64,000 nucleotides of DNA from Closterium sp. NIES-65. Its lineage: Eukaryota > Streptophyta > Zygnematophyceae > Desmidiales > Closteriaceae. Numbering within the stretch: position 1 is the stretch's first letter; each line of letters starts with the position of its first letter. Both the position numbers and the translations under genes were made by a program. Location: assembly GCA_948144175.1 (NCBI GenBank), contig CANXME010002568.1, forward strand, positions 1,859,001-1,923,000. The letters run 5' to 3'. Shown piece by piece: positions 1 through 11,578 of this stretch. The notes under the pieces are model-generated. The model did no database searches, was not told the DNA's origin, and saw nothing but the letters and a program-made list of their open reading frames with translations.

Positions 1-1560
1 ACTAGCGGCGTAGTCTAGACGACAGGCAGCAGCAAAGTCAACAAGCTCAGTGACTAGGGCAGACGCAGCAGCAGACTCAAAAGACGGGTTAGTGACAACT
101 GTGGCTAGCAGAGGCGTGAAAGTAGGGTGAGCAGCACGGGTGCGGTCAGACTCAGGCTCAGGAACGGTAGGCAGAGAAGACGCAGGAGGGGATGGCAGAG
201 GAACACGCTGCGGAGGAGAGGAAGGATGACGGACTACGAGGTGGGTGCCGGTGATAGCCGGCTGACGCGAACGAGGAACACGACGACCAGGATGACCAGA
301 ACGGACACGCGAGATAGGACGCGACGCAGGCTCACGACGCTCAGTAAGACCCCCTGTTTGCTCAGTGTAAGGAGAAGGAGCAGGCAGCGGTGAGCCACGC
401 TGTAACGGAAGACCAGTAGGCAAAGGGGGACTAAGAACCTGGCGAAGCACAGAGTCAAACGGTGGCTGAGACGACGGAGACGGTGGAGCAAAGAACAGGC
501 GGGGTTGTGCAGTGCCACCAGCACCAGCAGCTCCAGCACCACCAGCGGCTCCAGCAGCTCCAGAACCCTCAGCGCCGGCTCCTCCAGGACCAGCTCCACC
601 AGCAGTGGCACCCCCAGAACCGGCACCTCCAGTCCCAGGGTCTCGAGTCTCAGCGTCTCCAGTAGCAGCACCCCCAGACCCAGGGTCTCCAGCAGTAGCA
701 CCCTCAGGCTCAGCACCTCTCGCCCCAGCAGCTCCAATACCTCCAGTACGAGCACCTCCGGGACCAGCACCACTCCTAGCTCCAGTAACGTCAGCAGAAG
801 TACCTCCAGCGGTAGAGCCCCGAGCTCCAGAAGCACGACCCTGACGGCGACCGTACCAGTCGTGCAGCTGTTGTGAGGTGAGAGGAACACAAGGACGAAG
901 GCGGCTACTCCAAGGAGACCGCGCCACAGCGGACTCAAAACCCTCAGCGTCAGCACCCGCAGCAGCTCCAGAACCTCCAGCCCCAGCACCCAAAGCAGCT
1001 CCAGAACCTCCAGCAGAAACAACTCCAGTAGCAGAGTCACCAGCTCCAGCGCCTCCCGCAGCAGGGCCCCTAGCTCTAGCACTGCGACCCTGACGGCCAG
1101 CGTACCGCTCACGCAGCTGCTGTGGGGAGAGAGGGAGTCGACGACGAGAGCGCAGCGGCGAGGCACCAGCGGAGCGACTATGCAGATGGCCGCTCCAGGG
1201 AGACTGCTCACTAGACGCCTCAGCGCCCCCAGGTGCAGCACCCCCAGACTCAGTAACCCTAAGCACAGCACCCCCAGACTCCTCACACCCAGGCTCAGCA
1301 CCTCTAGTCTCCGCACCCCCAGGCTCCGCACCTCCAGGCTCCGCACCCCAAGGCTCAACAACCCGAGGCTCAGCACCCCCAGGCTCCGCACCCCCAGGCT
1401 CAGCACCCCCAGGAGCAGCACCTCGATCAGGACCACTCTCAGCAGGACCTGAGTCACCAGTGACCTCAACCGGCGCAGTCAAGGGGGGAGGGTCTACCTG
1501 AGACACACCTGAAGGAGCAGGACCGGGAGCGGGGAGGGGGTCTACCTGGGGAGCACCTGG
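1..1560 (-). pseudogene. Copia-1 integrase-RT linker
   Basis: The minus-strand coding frame is a Gly/Ala/Glu/Pro-rich repeat tract (GAEPG-type pentapeptides) followed by conserved linker sequence leading towards RT (DFAAACRLDYAAS near position 20). RT itself would start beyond the left edge. The long leucine-rich ORF on the same strand (234-1469) is another frame of this repeat. Confidence 0.7.
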
Positions 1561-2494
1561 AGCGAGGAAGAGAGGCTGGGGGGGGGAGAGGGGCAGTGCG
1601 GTAGGGGAAGAGACGGTAAAAGGGAACCGACTCGTCGAACGTGACGTCCTGAGAGGGGAAGACACGGCGGGAGGTGGGGTGGTAAAACTGCCAACCAGGC
1701 GCGTTAGGGACAAAGCCAAGGAAGACACAGGGAATAGCGCGGGCGGAGAGCTTGTCCGTGGTGGTATCGCGGACAAAGGCACGAGCATCCCTGACCCGGA
1801 AACGCGACGCATCGCCAACCTTCCCCATGCACAGCAGTGTGGGCGAGGTCTCCGGCAAGGAGACACGGGGCCAGAAGTTGAGCTGATGCGCGGCGTACCG
1901 GACCGCAAACGGCCATAGAAAATGGGGGGCAGCCGCATGGATCATGGAGGTACGAGCGACCTCCATGACTAAGCCAATGCGGCGCTCAGCAACCCCATTC
2001 TGCTGCGGAGAGGCCGGAAGCGTGAACGTCTGGCGGATGCCATGCTCCGCACAGAAGGGTGCCAAGAGGTCTGAGGAGAACTCACCACCTCTGTCAGAGT
2101 GCATACGCAGGACAAGAAATTCCGAGTGGAACCGCTCGCGGAGCTGGAGACGAACAACGCGGATCCAAGGGATCAAAACATCAGGGACATCACCCTTGCG
2201 CTGCAAGGGGAAGACCGTGGTGTAACGCGCGTAGTCGTCGACGACCAGCAGGAAGTACCGCTCGTGGCCCGGTCTACGGATGCGGGCTGGGCCCCACACG
2301 TCCAGGTGGAGAGTCTGCAAGGGAGCCTCTGTGGGAGGGAACAAGGAGGAGTGAGGAGCGGCGCGCTGCCGCCCCTCGACACATGGGAGACAGGGAGGAC
2401 CAGGCGAGGGTGGGAGGGGAGGGAGAACCCTAGGAAGACCAGAGACAAGGACACGGCGGTGCATAGCGAAGACGTTGCACCGAGGGGTGACCAA
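1560..2494 (-). pseudogene. Copia-1 integrase core
   Basis: The translated minus strand contains CLPCVEGRQRAAPHSS (end of the zinc-binding domain), LHLDVWGPARI with the first catalytic Asp, LRMHSDRGGEFSS with the second, and SPQQNGVAERRIG with the catalytic Glu, so the rve-type DDE core is complete in this stretch. The C-terminal part GWQFYHPTSRRVFPSQDV is the retrotransposon SH3-like domain common to Copia integrases. It is a fragment of Pol, not an independent gene. Confidence 0.85.
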
Positions 2495-3411
2495 GGCGGT
2501 GGTGCCAAAGGAGGGTCTGGTGCGACAAGGCGTGACATGAGTAGGGGGCCGACAACTGACCTGACGCAGACGCAGACGCAGCTACCTGAGGGGACTTAGT
2601 GGTCAGTGTGTACAGGCCCGACCTCGGCTGCCGAGTGAAGGTAGCCAGGTAACGACCCGTCTGAGCACACGTCCAGTGTGTCACACGCTCGTAGGTAGGG
2701 GTGAATTGGTGAACACCCGCGTCCTAGAGCGCAGAACCCACCACCAAGTTCGTAGAGAACGAGGGGAGGTAAAGACTCGACAGTGTGCCGGACGGGACAG
2801 TAGGACAAGGGAGGACAGTGGTGGAGGTCGCACGGACTGGACCCCCAGAGGGGTCTGCCAAGGAGACTGCAACCGGCCAACTGAGCGGCGTGAGGGTGGT
2901 GCTGTCGCGAAAGAAGGAGCGAGAAGCATCAGAGTCAAGTGTGAAGGTGTACAAGGCCTCAGCAGGCGCAGTACGAGAGAGAGCACACTCACCAGCACTT
3001 GGAGCAGCAGCCTCACTAGCACCTAGATCAGGCGACGCACGAGCACCTAGATCAGCAGCCTCACCAGCACCGAGAGCAGCAGACTCTATACCTGGGTCAG
3101 GCGGTACGCACAGGTAGCAGGCACGGTCAGCACTAGTAGGCAATGGATACATGGCAGTGAGAATAGCATCATAGTCAAGAGCAAATATATCTACCCTCTG
3201 CCCAAGCAGCTCCACCCAGTCGGGGAGCTCAGCCTCGTCGCCAAACTCGGTACGCCAGGCGTCGCTTAGACGGGCGAAGCAGCGGGACTGTGTGTGACTA
3301 AGCGTCCCGCAAGCCTGACCAGTCCGATCACCTGTGCGAATGACGTATGGGCAGCGAACGGTACTCAAAGACCCTCAACTCTGAGCGTACCACTCACGAA
3401 GCTGCTGGGGT
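2430..3411 (-). pseudogene. Copia-1 zinc-motif, protease and GAG-pre-integrase region
   Basis: The frame 3368-2724 encodes a C-X13-C-X4-H-X4-C motif (CPYV...QACG...H...CF), a region ending in FALDYDAIL, and a retroviral-type aspartic protease. The usual D-S-G-A active site reads D-S-D-A here (FTLDSDASRSFF), which would probably abolish activity. The frame then shifts, and 2684-2430 carries the HHRLGHPS motif of the GAG-pre-integrase zinc domain. Together with the frameshift, the altered active site marks a dead copy. Confidence 0.8.
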
Positions 3412-4530
3412 GTAAGGGGCGGCTGCTTCAGGGGCCAGGGGCGGCTGCTCTGGGTCCAGGGGCGGTTGCTCGAGGGTCCAGGGGCGGCTGCACCAGGGGC
3501 GGCTGCTGCAGGGGCCAGGGGCGGCTGCTCAGGGTCCAGGGGCAGCTGCTCGAGGGTTCAGTGGCGGCTGCACCAGAAGCGGCTGCTGTAGGAGCCAGGG
3601 GCGGCTACTCTGGGTTCAAGGGCGGCTGCTCGAGGTTCCAGGGGCGGCTGCACCTGAGCGCGTTGGCTGCAGGGTGCGGCCGCGTCAGAGGCAGGGTGCG
3701 GCCGCGTCAGAGATAGGGCGGGGCCGCGCTGGCTGCAGGGCGCAGCCGCGTCAGAGGCAGGGCGCGGCCGCGTCAGAGGTAGGGCGGGGCCGCGCTGGCT
3801 GCAGAGCGCGGCCGCGTCAGTGGCTGGGCGCGGCCGCGTCAGAGGTAAGGCGGGGCCGCGTGATGCAGGGCGCGGCCGCGTTAGAGGAAGAGCGCGGCCG
3901 CGTCGAAGCCAGGGCGCGGCCGCGACGAAGGCAGGACGGCCGCGTCAGAGGCAGGGCACGGCCGCGTCGGCTGCAGGGCGCGGCCGCGTCGAGGGCAGGG
4001 CGCGGCCGCGTCGAAGGCAGGGCGCGGCCACGTTGAAGGCAGGGCGCGGCCGCGTCAGAGGCTGGGCGCGGCTGCGACGGCTGCAGGGCGCGACCGCGTC
4101 GAAGGCAGGGTGCGGCCGCGTCGAAGGCAGGGCCCGGCCGCGACGGCTGCAGAGCGCGGCCGCGTCGAAGGCAGGGTGCGGCCGCGTCGAAGGCAGGGCG
4201 CGGCCGCATCTAAGGCAGGGCGCAGCCGCGTCAGAGGCTGGGCGCGGCCGCGTCAGAGGCAGGGCGGGGCCGCGTTCTGGCCTGACGGGCCTGGAAGGGC
4301 GGCTCGTGGGCCTGACGGGCCTGCAGGGGCAGCTCGTGGGCCTGACGGGCCTGTAGAGGCGGCTCGTGGGCCTTACGAGCCTGCAGAGACGGCGCGCGGG
4401 CCGTACGGGCCTGCAGGGGCAGCGCGCTGGCCTAGGGCAGCAGGAGGCAGTGCGAGGGCTGCAGGACGGCGTGCGCAGCGCAGCACGTCACAAGGCAGGG
4501 CAGACACGCGCAGGACAACACGTAGGGTAG
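3411..4530 (-). repeat. GC-rich tandem-repeat leader of Copia-1
   Basis: About 1.1 kb between primer-binding site and coding region consists of imperfect short units. The main unit, about 3660-4280, is a 21-24 bp repeat around GCGGCCGCGTC (many NotI-like sites). A second unit near 3420-3650 is GGGGCGGCTGCT-like, and a third near 4290-4440 is built on GGGCCTGACGG. All frames on both strands stay open here because of composition, so the Arg/Gly/Pro-rich ORFs are not taken as genes. Confidence 0.8.
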
Positions 4531-4597
4531 CGCGGTAACCGCAATGGTAGGTGGGCCCGAAAAAAAACGATCCTACGGACCTAGTACTCTGATACCA

Positions 4598-4731
4598 TGT
4601 CAGAATCTAGCAGCAGGAATGAATCAACTATGGAAGAGGTGGGTACAAGAATGAAACCCTAAAAGGGGCTGTACCCCATATTGGCCACCCCACTACAACC
4701 TACACATATATAACAAGCATATACTTCGACA
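4598..4731 (-). repeat. Copia-1 5' LTR (134 bp)
   Basis: On the minus strand it starts TGTCGAAGTATATG and ends GATTCTGACA, followed at 4585-4597 by TGGTATCAGAGTA, a plant-type initiator tRNA-Met primer-binding site. The sequence resembles the other short Copia LTRs here (the core GTAGGYTRTAGTGGGGT is shared). The LTR is very short for Copia. Confidence 0.85.
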
Positions 4732-5527
4732 GCAGTCCGTCGACCTGACAGTTGAGCAGCGGTCGACACCTTGGTCGGGGAATGTGTGCCGTGCCAGCTT
4801 CCCACCGACGCACGAGACACACGGTGAGTCGGCGCCCGTCGTTGACTTGAGGTCCAGCCCAGTGGCGACCTCGTGCTTCGCCGAGCTCCGTATGGTGTCC
4901 ATGCCGACGTGCGCAAGCCTCGGATGCATCCTGTCCGGCGTCGACTTCGTCGCCGAGACGATCGCCCGCAGTGCCACGACCTTCGGCGGGGGCGACGTCG
5001 ACCTCGTTGAGCAGGGACGCAGGTCGGTGCAGAGGACACGCCCGTAGTACGTCGCCCGACTGAGCACCTCTCCCGTCGCCGAGACAAGCAGCATCCCATC
5101 GCCATCCTCCTGCAGCTTCACGCCGTGCTCCTTCAGCTGGCCGGCCGACAACAGGTTTGCCCGCACACCCGGGACGTAAAGCACGTCGAGGATGAGCACC
5201 TGCTTCCCGGCTTCCCCCTTGCAGAGCAACAGTGCCGCGGCCCTGGACGTCCTGCAGCGCCCCATTGAAGCCGCGCATGTGCTTGATGTCGCCGCTTGGC
5301 TGCAGGTCGACGAAGACCTCCTTTGTTCCCATCAGATGGTAGGAGCAGCCGCTGTCGAGCAGGACCACCGCCGGGTTCGCGTGCACACCTGCCGCCACCG
5401 CTTGGAAGTCCTCCCCGGCCTCCGGCGCCAGCGAGACGGTCGGCTCCACGACGCCGACCAGCGAGCACGACGGCGTCTTGTCGTCCCGCCCCTTGCCGCC
5501 AGCAGAGGAGTCGACGTCCTTCACCGA
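4732..5527 (-). pseudogene. Copia-2 protease and GAG-pre-integrase
   Basis: The frame from 5524 contains VVLLDSGCSYHLMG, the aspartic protease active site (D-S-G-C), then a strand typical of Copia proteases. A frameshift near 5230 moves the coding to the frame of 5265-4693, which has LDVLYVPGVRANLLSAGQL and then HPRLAHVGMDTI and CVSCVGGK, the GAG-pre-integrase zinc domain. The domain is cut at 4732 by insertion of Copia-1. Confidence 0.75.
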
Positions 5528-5818
5528 GGTCGACTTGGTCGACTGCTTCTACTTGCGCGGCTTGTTTCCTCCACGATGAGGACGACGGCTGCCAGACCTC
5601 CCACAGCCTCCCTTGGCGTCGTCATCGTCGTCGTCGTCGGAGTCACTGCGGTCGGGGCACTCGAAGGAGAGGTGGTCGGGGTTGCCGCACAGCCAGCACT
5701 CCCGACGCCAACCTCCTCCTCCTCGACCGCTGTCCTTGGTCGACTTCTTCTTGTCTACTTCCTTGGCTGGCTTCCAACCACTGCTACCACCACCGCCAGA
5801 CTGTCCGCGCTGCCCCGG
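5528..5818 (-). pseudogene. Copia-2 Gag zinc knuckle
   Basis: Minus-strand translation around 5702-5656 gives CWLCGNPDHLSFEC, a canonical C-X2-C-X4-H-X4-C nucleic-acid-binding knuckle, followed by an Asp/Ser-rich and then a basic stretch. This shows that the canonical knuckle exists in other Copia elements of this genome, in contrast to the short-LTR family. Confidence 0.75.
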
Positions 5819-6901
5819 TCAACCTCCTTGCTTTGCCGGGGCGACGAAGTGCGCCTGCGCCAAGAGCTCCTGGGACCAGTCAGCCTCCTGCATCGCCTCG
5901 TTCTGCAAGATGTACGAGGTCAAGTTGTCCTCGTTGAGCGTCGCCCTCGTGCTCGTCGCCATGGATAGCCGCTTCAGGAGTCTGTAGCTGCTCGAGAGTC
6001 CATGCATGACGTGGGTGACATACGACGCCGTCGAGTACTGCGCGCCGGCCATCCTAATGGTGGCAAGGATCTACCGAGCTCGGTTGTAGTAATCGCTCGC
6101 CGTATCCTCCTCGCCCATACGTAGGTGCGTCAGCTGCCCCTCCAGCTGGGCGATGAACAAGTCGTCGGTGACTTGGTAGGTCGACTCAATGAAGTGCCAC
6201 CCCCGGTGGCCGGCGTCAAGGTACTCTCGGCACCACTTCAAGGCGATCTGCACGCCCGGCGAGCAACACCGCGAGATGACTGTGAAGGTCAACAGCTGCA
6301 CGTCGCGAAACTCCGCACGCAAGTCGGGGTCGTCCGGCGTCGCCACGGTGCCTCGAGCAAAGCTGATCAGCCCGGCCATCTCCACCTGGGGCTCGATGGA
6401 TTCCTTCCGTGTGAGAATGTCTTGTCGACTAACGAGCGGCGGGGTGACCAAGATCCTGTCCGGCGTAAACTTGAAGTAGCCGTAGCTCGGTGCTATCCCG
6501 CCCGCCGTCACCTGGGTCGCCGACAGCAGTGACAATCTACTTTGTCGACCTCTGACGTCGCCCTGCGAGGAGCCTGCAGCCGCCGACGACTGCACCCCTT
6601 GCACCTGAACGCCGCCGACTTCATCGGCGTGTATCACACCTCGCTGCCTCGACGTGCCTCCCGCACTACTACTGACTTGGCCACCTCCGGCGTTGACCCC
6701 CCCGTCGACGCCGCCTTCGTTGGTCACCGGCCGAGGAAAAGCTGGTCGAGAAGGGGGATGCTCCGTCGCCCACATGGTGCGGAGTCCAGCCTCGAAAACT
6801 TCCCAGGGTATCACCCAGTACTCCTGGGCCTCATGTCCTCTCCTTGCATCCTCCAGTTGTGCCTCCAGGGTGTCCATCAACTCTCCGTCACCAACGCGCA
6901 C
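5819..6901 (-). pseudogene. Copia-2 Gag capsid region
   Basis: Frames 6901-6071 and 6052-5819 together read as a Copia UBN2-type Gag: QVTDDLFIAQLEGQLTHLRMGEEDTASDYYNRAR continued by YVTHVMHGLSSSYRLLKRLS and TLNEDNLTSYILQNEA. The two parts are separated by a stop near 6070. No ATG fits the N-terminus well; the first long frame opens with GTG, so the start is probably damaged. Confidence 0.7.
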
Positions 6902-7429
6902 ACTAGTGACTACACGGCTGTCGGCCTACGAGCAACTTAGGTAAGTGACCACTACGTCGACCTGACTGACAGGTAAGTCGTGTGCCGTCCACGCTCACCG
7001 CACCATGCGGAGATAACTACTACAACGGGAGCTAGACCACGGGCTATGCACGGATGCTCGTGTGATCTCTGCGTTTGTTGGTCCTTAGTCGTTTTCCTAG
7101 TGCACACACTGCTTGATAGTTCACGGGGCAATTTGGCAAGAGTTTCAGTAGAGAAAGTTGACAACAATGGTACGATGAGGTTGGCAACAGAAGAAAACAT
7201 CAGAGCTAGCATTCACGTCAGTCGACTGCCAGCGCGACATGGTCGACCGCGCTCCAGCAGTGCAAAGTTGACGGCGTGCCAACGTTGCAGGTTGACGGCG
7301 TGCCAGCGTTGCTCCCGCAGTACAGCATCGCACCAACTTCGCAGGCGCTCGCAGATGATTGGCGTGCTGAGCCTTGTCACCTGCACAGCACACACACCAG
7401 GTCATCCTCGTGCTAACGACTCCACCTGA

Positions 7430-8110
7430 TCCGCCACGTCGACCTCGGGATACCACCCCCGAGGTCGGCCTCGCCAACATCGCCTGGGCGACCGTCGCAC
7501 TCTTCCGCAGAGCCTCATCACCCAGATAACCTGGTCGACCGGGCAACCACGTCGACCAACTGCTCCTGTATGTGCCCGTCGACCTCCCAAGTCGACGGCC
7601 ACCTCCAGTCGACCTCTCCAGGTCGACCACACCCCTGGTCGACCAGCTCCAGGTCAACGTCACTCCTGGTCGACGAGCTCCACGTCGACCAGCGCCGTTG
7701 TCAGCCGACCACCCAAGTTGGCTACCCGAAGTCGGCGTCACCAAGTTGACGCCCTGCTACTCGACGCCCAGCTGCTCGGCGTCTTGAGTTGTGGTCGACG
7801 TCGGCCTCCTCCTCCATCGACCACCAGATCGGGTCGACCATCAGGTCGACATCACGCCTGGTCGACCAACCACCAAGTCGACCAGCAGGCTTGGTCAGCC
7901 GACCACCCAAGTCGGCTGCCCCAAATTGGCGCCACCAAGATGACGCCCTCCGCAGGTCGACTTCCCAGGTCGACCTCCCTGAAGTCGGCGCCACCATGAA
8001 GTCGGCGCCCGTGCAGTGGCCCCCGTGCAGGTCGACCTCCTCGTCAACCAGCTCGCCCACTGCTACAGGTTGGCTGCTCCCCTCACACCCGACCATGAAG
8101 TCGGCTCCGC
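7430..8110. repeat. GTCGAC-rich degenerate repeat tract
   Basis: About 680 bp in which GTCGAC or GTCGACC recurs every 10-25 bp, interspersed with AAGTCGGCGCCACC-like words. It lies upstream of the Copia-2 gag on the coding strand, where other elements here carry leader repeats, so it may be the Copia-2 leader. No coding function is apparent. Confidence 0.55.
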
Positions 8111-8150
8111 CCAAGCGAGGACGGGGCCAACACACAACTCCTGTTGACAG

Positions 8151-9233
8151 AAACGCGGCGGAAGACTTTGGCGAAGAAAGGATTAACAAAACATGCAAAG
8201 AAGTAACTAAGTAATGGTTGAATGAGAATTGGTTGATAATGAAAAGTACAAGCAATGTATAGCATGCAAGGGCGAATGTTGGAAAGTAGTTTGTGGGGCT
8301 ACGAAGTAGAATGCAAGAAAGCTAGAGTGCCACGTGGCACAACGAAGTCAAGGAAATCCTAAAGGGATTGGATGAGGATAAGGTTGGGACTAGCTTAGGG
8401 GCACTGTTTAGGGTAAACCACCCTTGAACAGTAAAGTGTCCCGTAACCAGGGCCTCAGATTTCAGCGGAAAAAGGCTGATTTGGGTAAAAAAGGCTGTGT
8501 TTTCAGTGCTGTCGAGATAGTGGGGCTGATTTGTTAGCTTTTTTTCAGTCAAGTGGGCTGATATTTCAGATTTTTTTTCTATGCATGGGCTGATATTTCA
8601 GTTTTTTTTTTTCTGTAGTGTACACTGACTGATCAGAGGTGTAACGAGGGGGTGGGATGAAATCCCAGTAATGGAGATCCGTGTAGGTGCCCTAAATTGC
8701 GGATGTCTAGGTACACCGGTTCGACCGTCCCACGTCCCACCGCCAATCACGCCGAAATGTCAAGAAGTGGCATCGTTCCTGCACTTACAATGCTGTCGAA
8801 AAGTGAAGTTATCTTCGCTCGTGATTGGTTGTTAGGGCAACCACACCAGTTAGTCCATTTCCTCTTGCCTTCACCCATATCCCCAACAAGTTTTTGTAGG
8901 CCATTGACACTCCTGCTATCGTACCCTCTCGCTACATACCTACGATATGCCTTAGACTTCACCTGCTTGACACCGCGCTGTCACTTGTGCCTTCTCATCG
9001 CCGGCGCCTGCTGGTTACCGCACTTGAAAATAATGAGTCACCTTTTCCTAACCGTCGCCCACGCCTGGACATCCCCAACACCAACCGCTGCATATGCCCT
9101 TTGCTGCGTTGTCACATTTCTTCGACCTAGTGTAGTCATCTCCTCTTTTCAGCCACCCTATTTACATTTTTGCCTTTTCAGCTTCAGCTCACCCATCTCT
9201 TTCCCGCATCCGTTCCTCTCCTCCCCCCCCACT
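8151..9233. other. unassigned AT-richer spacer
   Basis: No LTR, recognisable protein domain or RNA gene was found. The stretch 8440-8610 holds several copies of GGCTGAT followed by T-runs. An open frame at 8697-9263 (plus) has no recognisable motif and runs into the Copia-3 LTR. This is the sequence into which Copia-3 inserted (target site CCTTC at 9234-9238). Confidence 0.5.
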
Positions 9234-9238
9234 CCTTC

Positions 9239-9595
9239 TGTTAATGATACAAACAGAAGTTAATACAAATGCTGTTAGATTTTACTGTATGTTCCTTTAT
9301 AAGGCTCCCAGTCCTCGAATAATTGTACCATTATTGGAGGGCCAGAATTATTGGGGTCTAGAATTATTGGAGGGTAAGAATTATAGGCGGGTAGAATTAT
9401 TGGTGTGGCATTATTGGTTTGGATAGGGCCCTCCTGAAGGGGTTATCTGCTGACATAAATACCCTACTCTGTCATTCCAGTGTATCAATCAATTCCATTT
9501 TTCTCATTCTGCTTCCAACCATTCAGTGCAAGTCTTCCAAGCTTGCTCTTTCTACAATCTAGCTTCTACAACGCCGACATCATGCCGTTCTAGCA
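9239..9595 (+). repeat. Copia-3 5' LTR (357 bp)
   Basis: Starts TGTTAATGATACAAAC and ends CCGTTCTAGCA. It is followed by TGGTATCAAAGC (9596-9607), a slightly altered initiator tRNA-Met primer-binding site. It contains several copies of an AGAATTATTGG(R)G-type word at 9345-9420. Confidence 0.92.
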
Positions 9596-9607
9596 TGGTA
9601 TCAAAGC

Positions 9608-11578
9608 TACTCTAGGGGGCATGCTGCCGAAGTTCCGCTACATTTGGTGTGAAGGCATGGCGCGGTTTGACGAGGAAGTTGATGCTGGATAGGAGGCATT
9701 ATAAGAAGCAATCTTGGCTCAACATGAGCACCTGGAAAGCATGATTGCAAGGGCACCACCGACACTCCAAGCGTTATTAAGAGCAAAATTCAACATGCCA
9801 GTCCAAGTCTGAGATTCCAGCAACCCATCCATCCGTGAACAGTCACATGCAAACACTTCGCGTACTAACCAAACCCACACTTCAAATATGGATGCAGGAA
9901 TTGAAGGTGAAGGGGAAGGAAGCGTACCCCAAAGAGGAGAGTCATCCCAAGGGAGGGATGCATCCTTCCAAGGAGAGGGGAGCTCCCACCCCGAACCTCA
10001 TTCAACCATGCAAAGGGAAGCAACAGGGAGGGATGATGAGTACAGGAGTGGAAGGGATGTGAGGGAACATGGTGATGGGATCCGCGTGGGACGAAACATG
10101 AGAGGGAAGATTGGTGAAGGGAGTGGTAGAGGCAGTCATGTAGGCATGGAAGGTGTGGGATTCGAATCCTACACTATTGGTGATCCCCCACTACGACGAC
10201 TTGCCACTAACTCCCATCCCATTAAAGTTCTCGTAATGGGCAGATCTCACCTTATGGCAACGTCATACCTCCTCGTGCACCACAGTCTCAACTTGAAGCT
10301 GTACCGGCATGAAGCAATGGGCGCATGGGGCATGGGATGCAATCAAGTGGAGTTATGCGACGTGACCAAGTGGAGGTGGTGGAACGTGAAGGCACACAAT
10401 GTACTGTGCAACTACAGTACCTCGACCATCTACCGTCCCTGCGCTCTTCGACCCGTCTTCTCGCGAGTACACCGAAGAAGACAAAGACAGGCTGTTACGC
10501 AAGATGGTGGGAGCAGCGGTGGACAAAGCGTTCACGACAACCCCGTTCGACGGGACTAACTTCCGAGACGGTTTCGCATGAACGCGCGCGTGACAAATCT
10601 GTGGGAGTTTTTCGTGACACTACAATACCCGGTTACAATGGCGAATGGAGGAATGCGAGATGCAATGGAACGGTTGGAAGTTCTGCAAGCAGATTACTCA
10701 CAACGTGCTACGCTGGCTTTTTGGGTGCTTCTACATAGCGTGAGCGCAACGATTTAGTTGCAACTGGACGTGTTCCAAGAGTCATACAGTCCGGCATTCG
10801 AAGCATGGGAGTACCTGATGGAGACTTACCAGGCGAAGGATTCGGTGGCAAAGGCGTCTCTCCAGAGGCAGTTGGACAACCTGAAGATGGGGAGCCAAGA
10901 AAGAGTAGAGGAATAATACATCAACCGAGCGACTGCGATTCGGGACAAGCTGGCAATGGCAGGAAAAATGGTGGATAAAGATTCATTCACCTTAAATCTG
11001 ATTACCAGGCTGCCGCCGCATTGGGAGGAGCTAAGGCATTCAGCAATGCTACACGACATCTCCGATGGCTACACACTAGAATGAATGATGATTCAGGAAC
11101 AACGCTACCAAGACCTCATTAGCAAGACCAACCGTGACAAACGTCCTCCCCGCATGGCTGGTCAAGCACGTGGAGATACTTCACCAGCAAAGGAGAGGAC
11201 CAAGACAAAGGGCAACCAGAATGCGGCAAGGTCAACAGGAGGGCAGCATGCGACGGTTGGGGAAAAAATCAAAGGCAACGAAGGAAAGGGAGGGCGGTCA
11301 AACCTTGTATGTTGGTATTGCAAGGAATCTGGCCACCCGTTCTACAAGTGTTCTACAAGTGGCCACCAGGTTGGGAACCACAAAACAGAGGGAGAACAAA
11401 CCAGCGCACCTGGAGTAGCCGTTCGTTCTCGCCTCGAAGGAGTGAAAGCCCGAAACGTGACAACCAAGCGTCAAAACAGCAAGGGGCAGCCGGGGGAGAC
11501 AACAAACGAACCGTTACATGCGTTGCAACGGTTCGATCGTCACAAGCAAAGTTACCATCAGCCGGAGGGTCGATGTGG
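9608..11578 (+). pseudogene. Copia-3 gag
   Basis: A UBN2-type Copia Gag is recognisable from about 10399 to 11130 (VTNLWEFFVTLQ, AFEAWEYLMETYQAKD, LKMGSQERVEE, LITRLPPHWEELRH) in a frame interrupted by several stops. A canonical zinc knuckle, CWYCKESGHPFYKC, is at 11309-11351. The stretch 9608-10390 is leader or degraded N-terminus without clear motifs. Breaks are spread along the gene, consistent with age. Confidence 0.75.

Larger units (their letters stand above)
1..4731 (-). mobile_element. Copia-1: 5' part of a short-LTR Ty1/Copia retrotransposon
   Basis: Read on the minus strand, the order is LTR (4598-4731), primer-binding site, GC-rich repeat leader, zinc-motif/protease region, GAG-pre-integrase, integrase and the Gly/Ala-rich linker; the element leaves the window before RT. 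No capsid region (the MATPSVLAFD-type start seen in Copia-4, -6, -7 and -9) lies between leader and protease, so this copy looks capsid-less. It is inserted in the GAG-pre-integrase region of Copia-2. The target-site duplication cannot be tested because the 3' LTR is outside the window. Confidence 0.85.
4732..8150 (-). mobile_element. Copia-2: older Ty1/Copia element, gag to GAG-pre-integrase
   Basis: On the minus strand a Copia gag (6901-5819), a zinc knuckle, a protease and GAG-pre-integrase are found in that order, interrupted at 4731 by the Copia-1 LTR. The sequence belongs to a different Copia lineage from the GC-rich short-LTR family: it has a canonical CCHC knuckle and a D-S-G-C protease. 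I could not define its LTR; the right limit near 8150 is a guess based on where the GTCGAC-rich leader-like sequence stops. Confidence 0.65.

Noticed and set aside
234-1469. Long leucine-rich ORF (LGVLSLGV repeats) on the minus strand; similar ones at 36389-37144, 45900-46429 and 58339-59178
   Set aside because: They are alternative frames of the Gly/Ala/Glu/Pro repeat linker of the Copia polyproteins; the conserved flanking domains lie in another frame.
8697-9263. 188-codon ORF on the plus strand
   Set aside because: No motif or composition typical of a gene, and it runs into the Copia-3 LTR across the insertion point.
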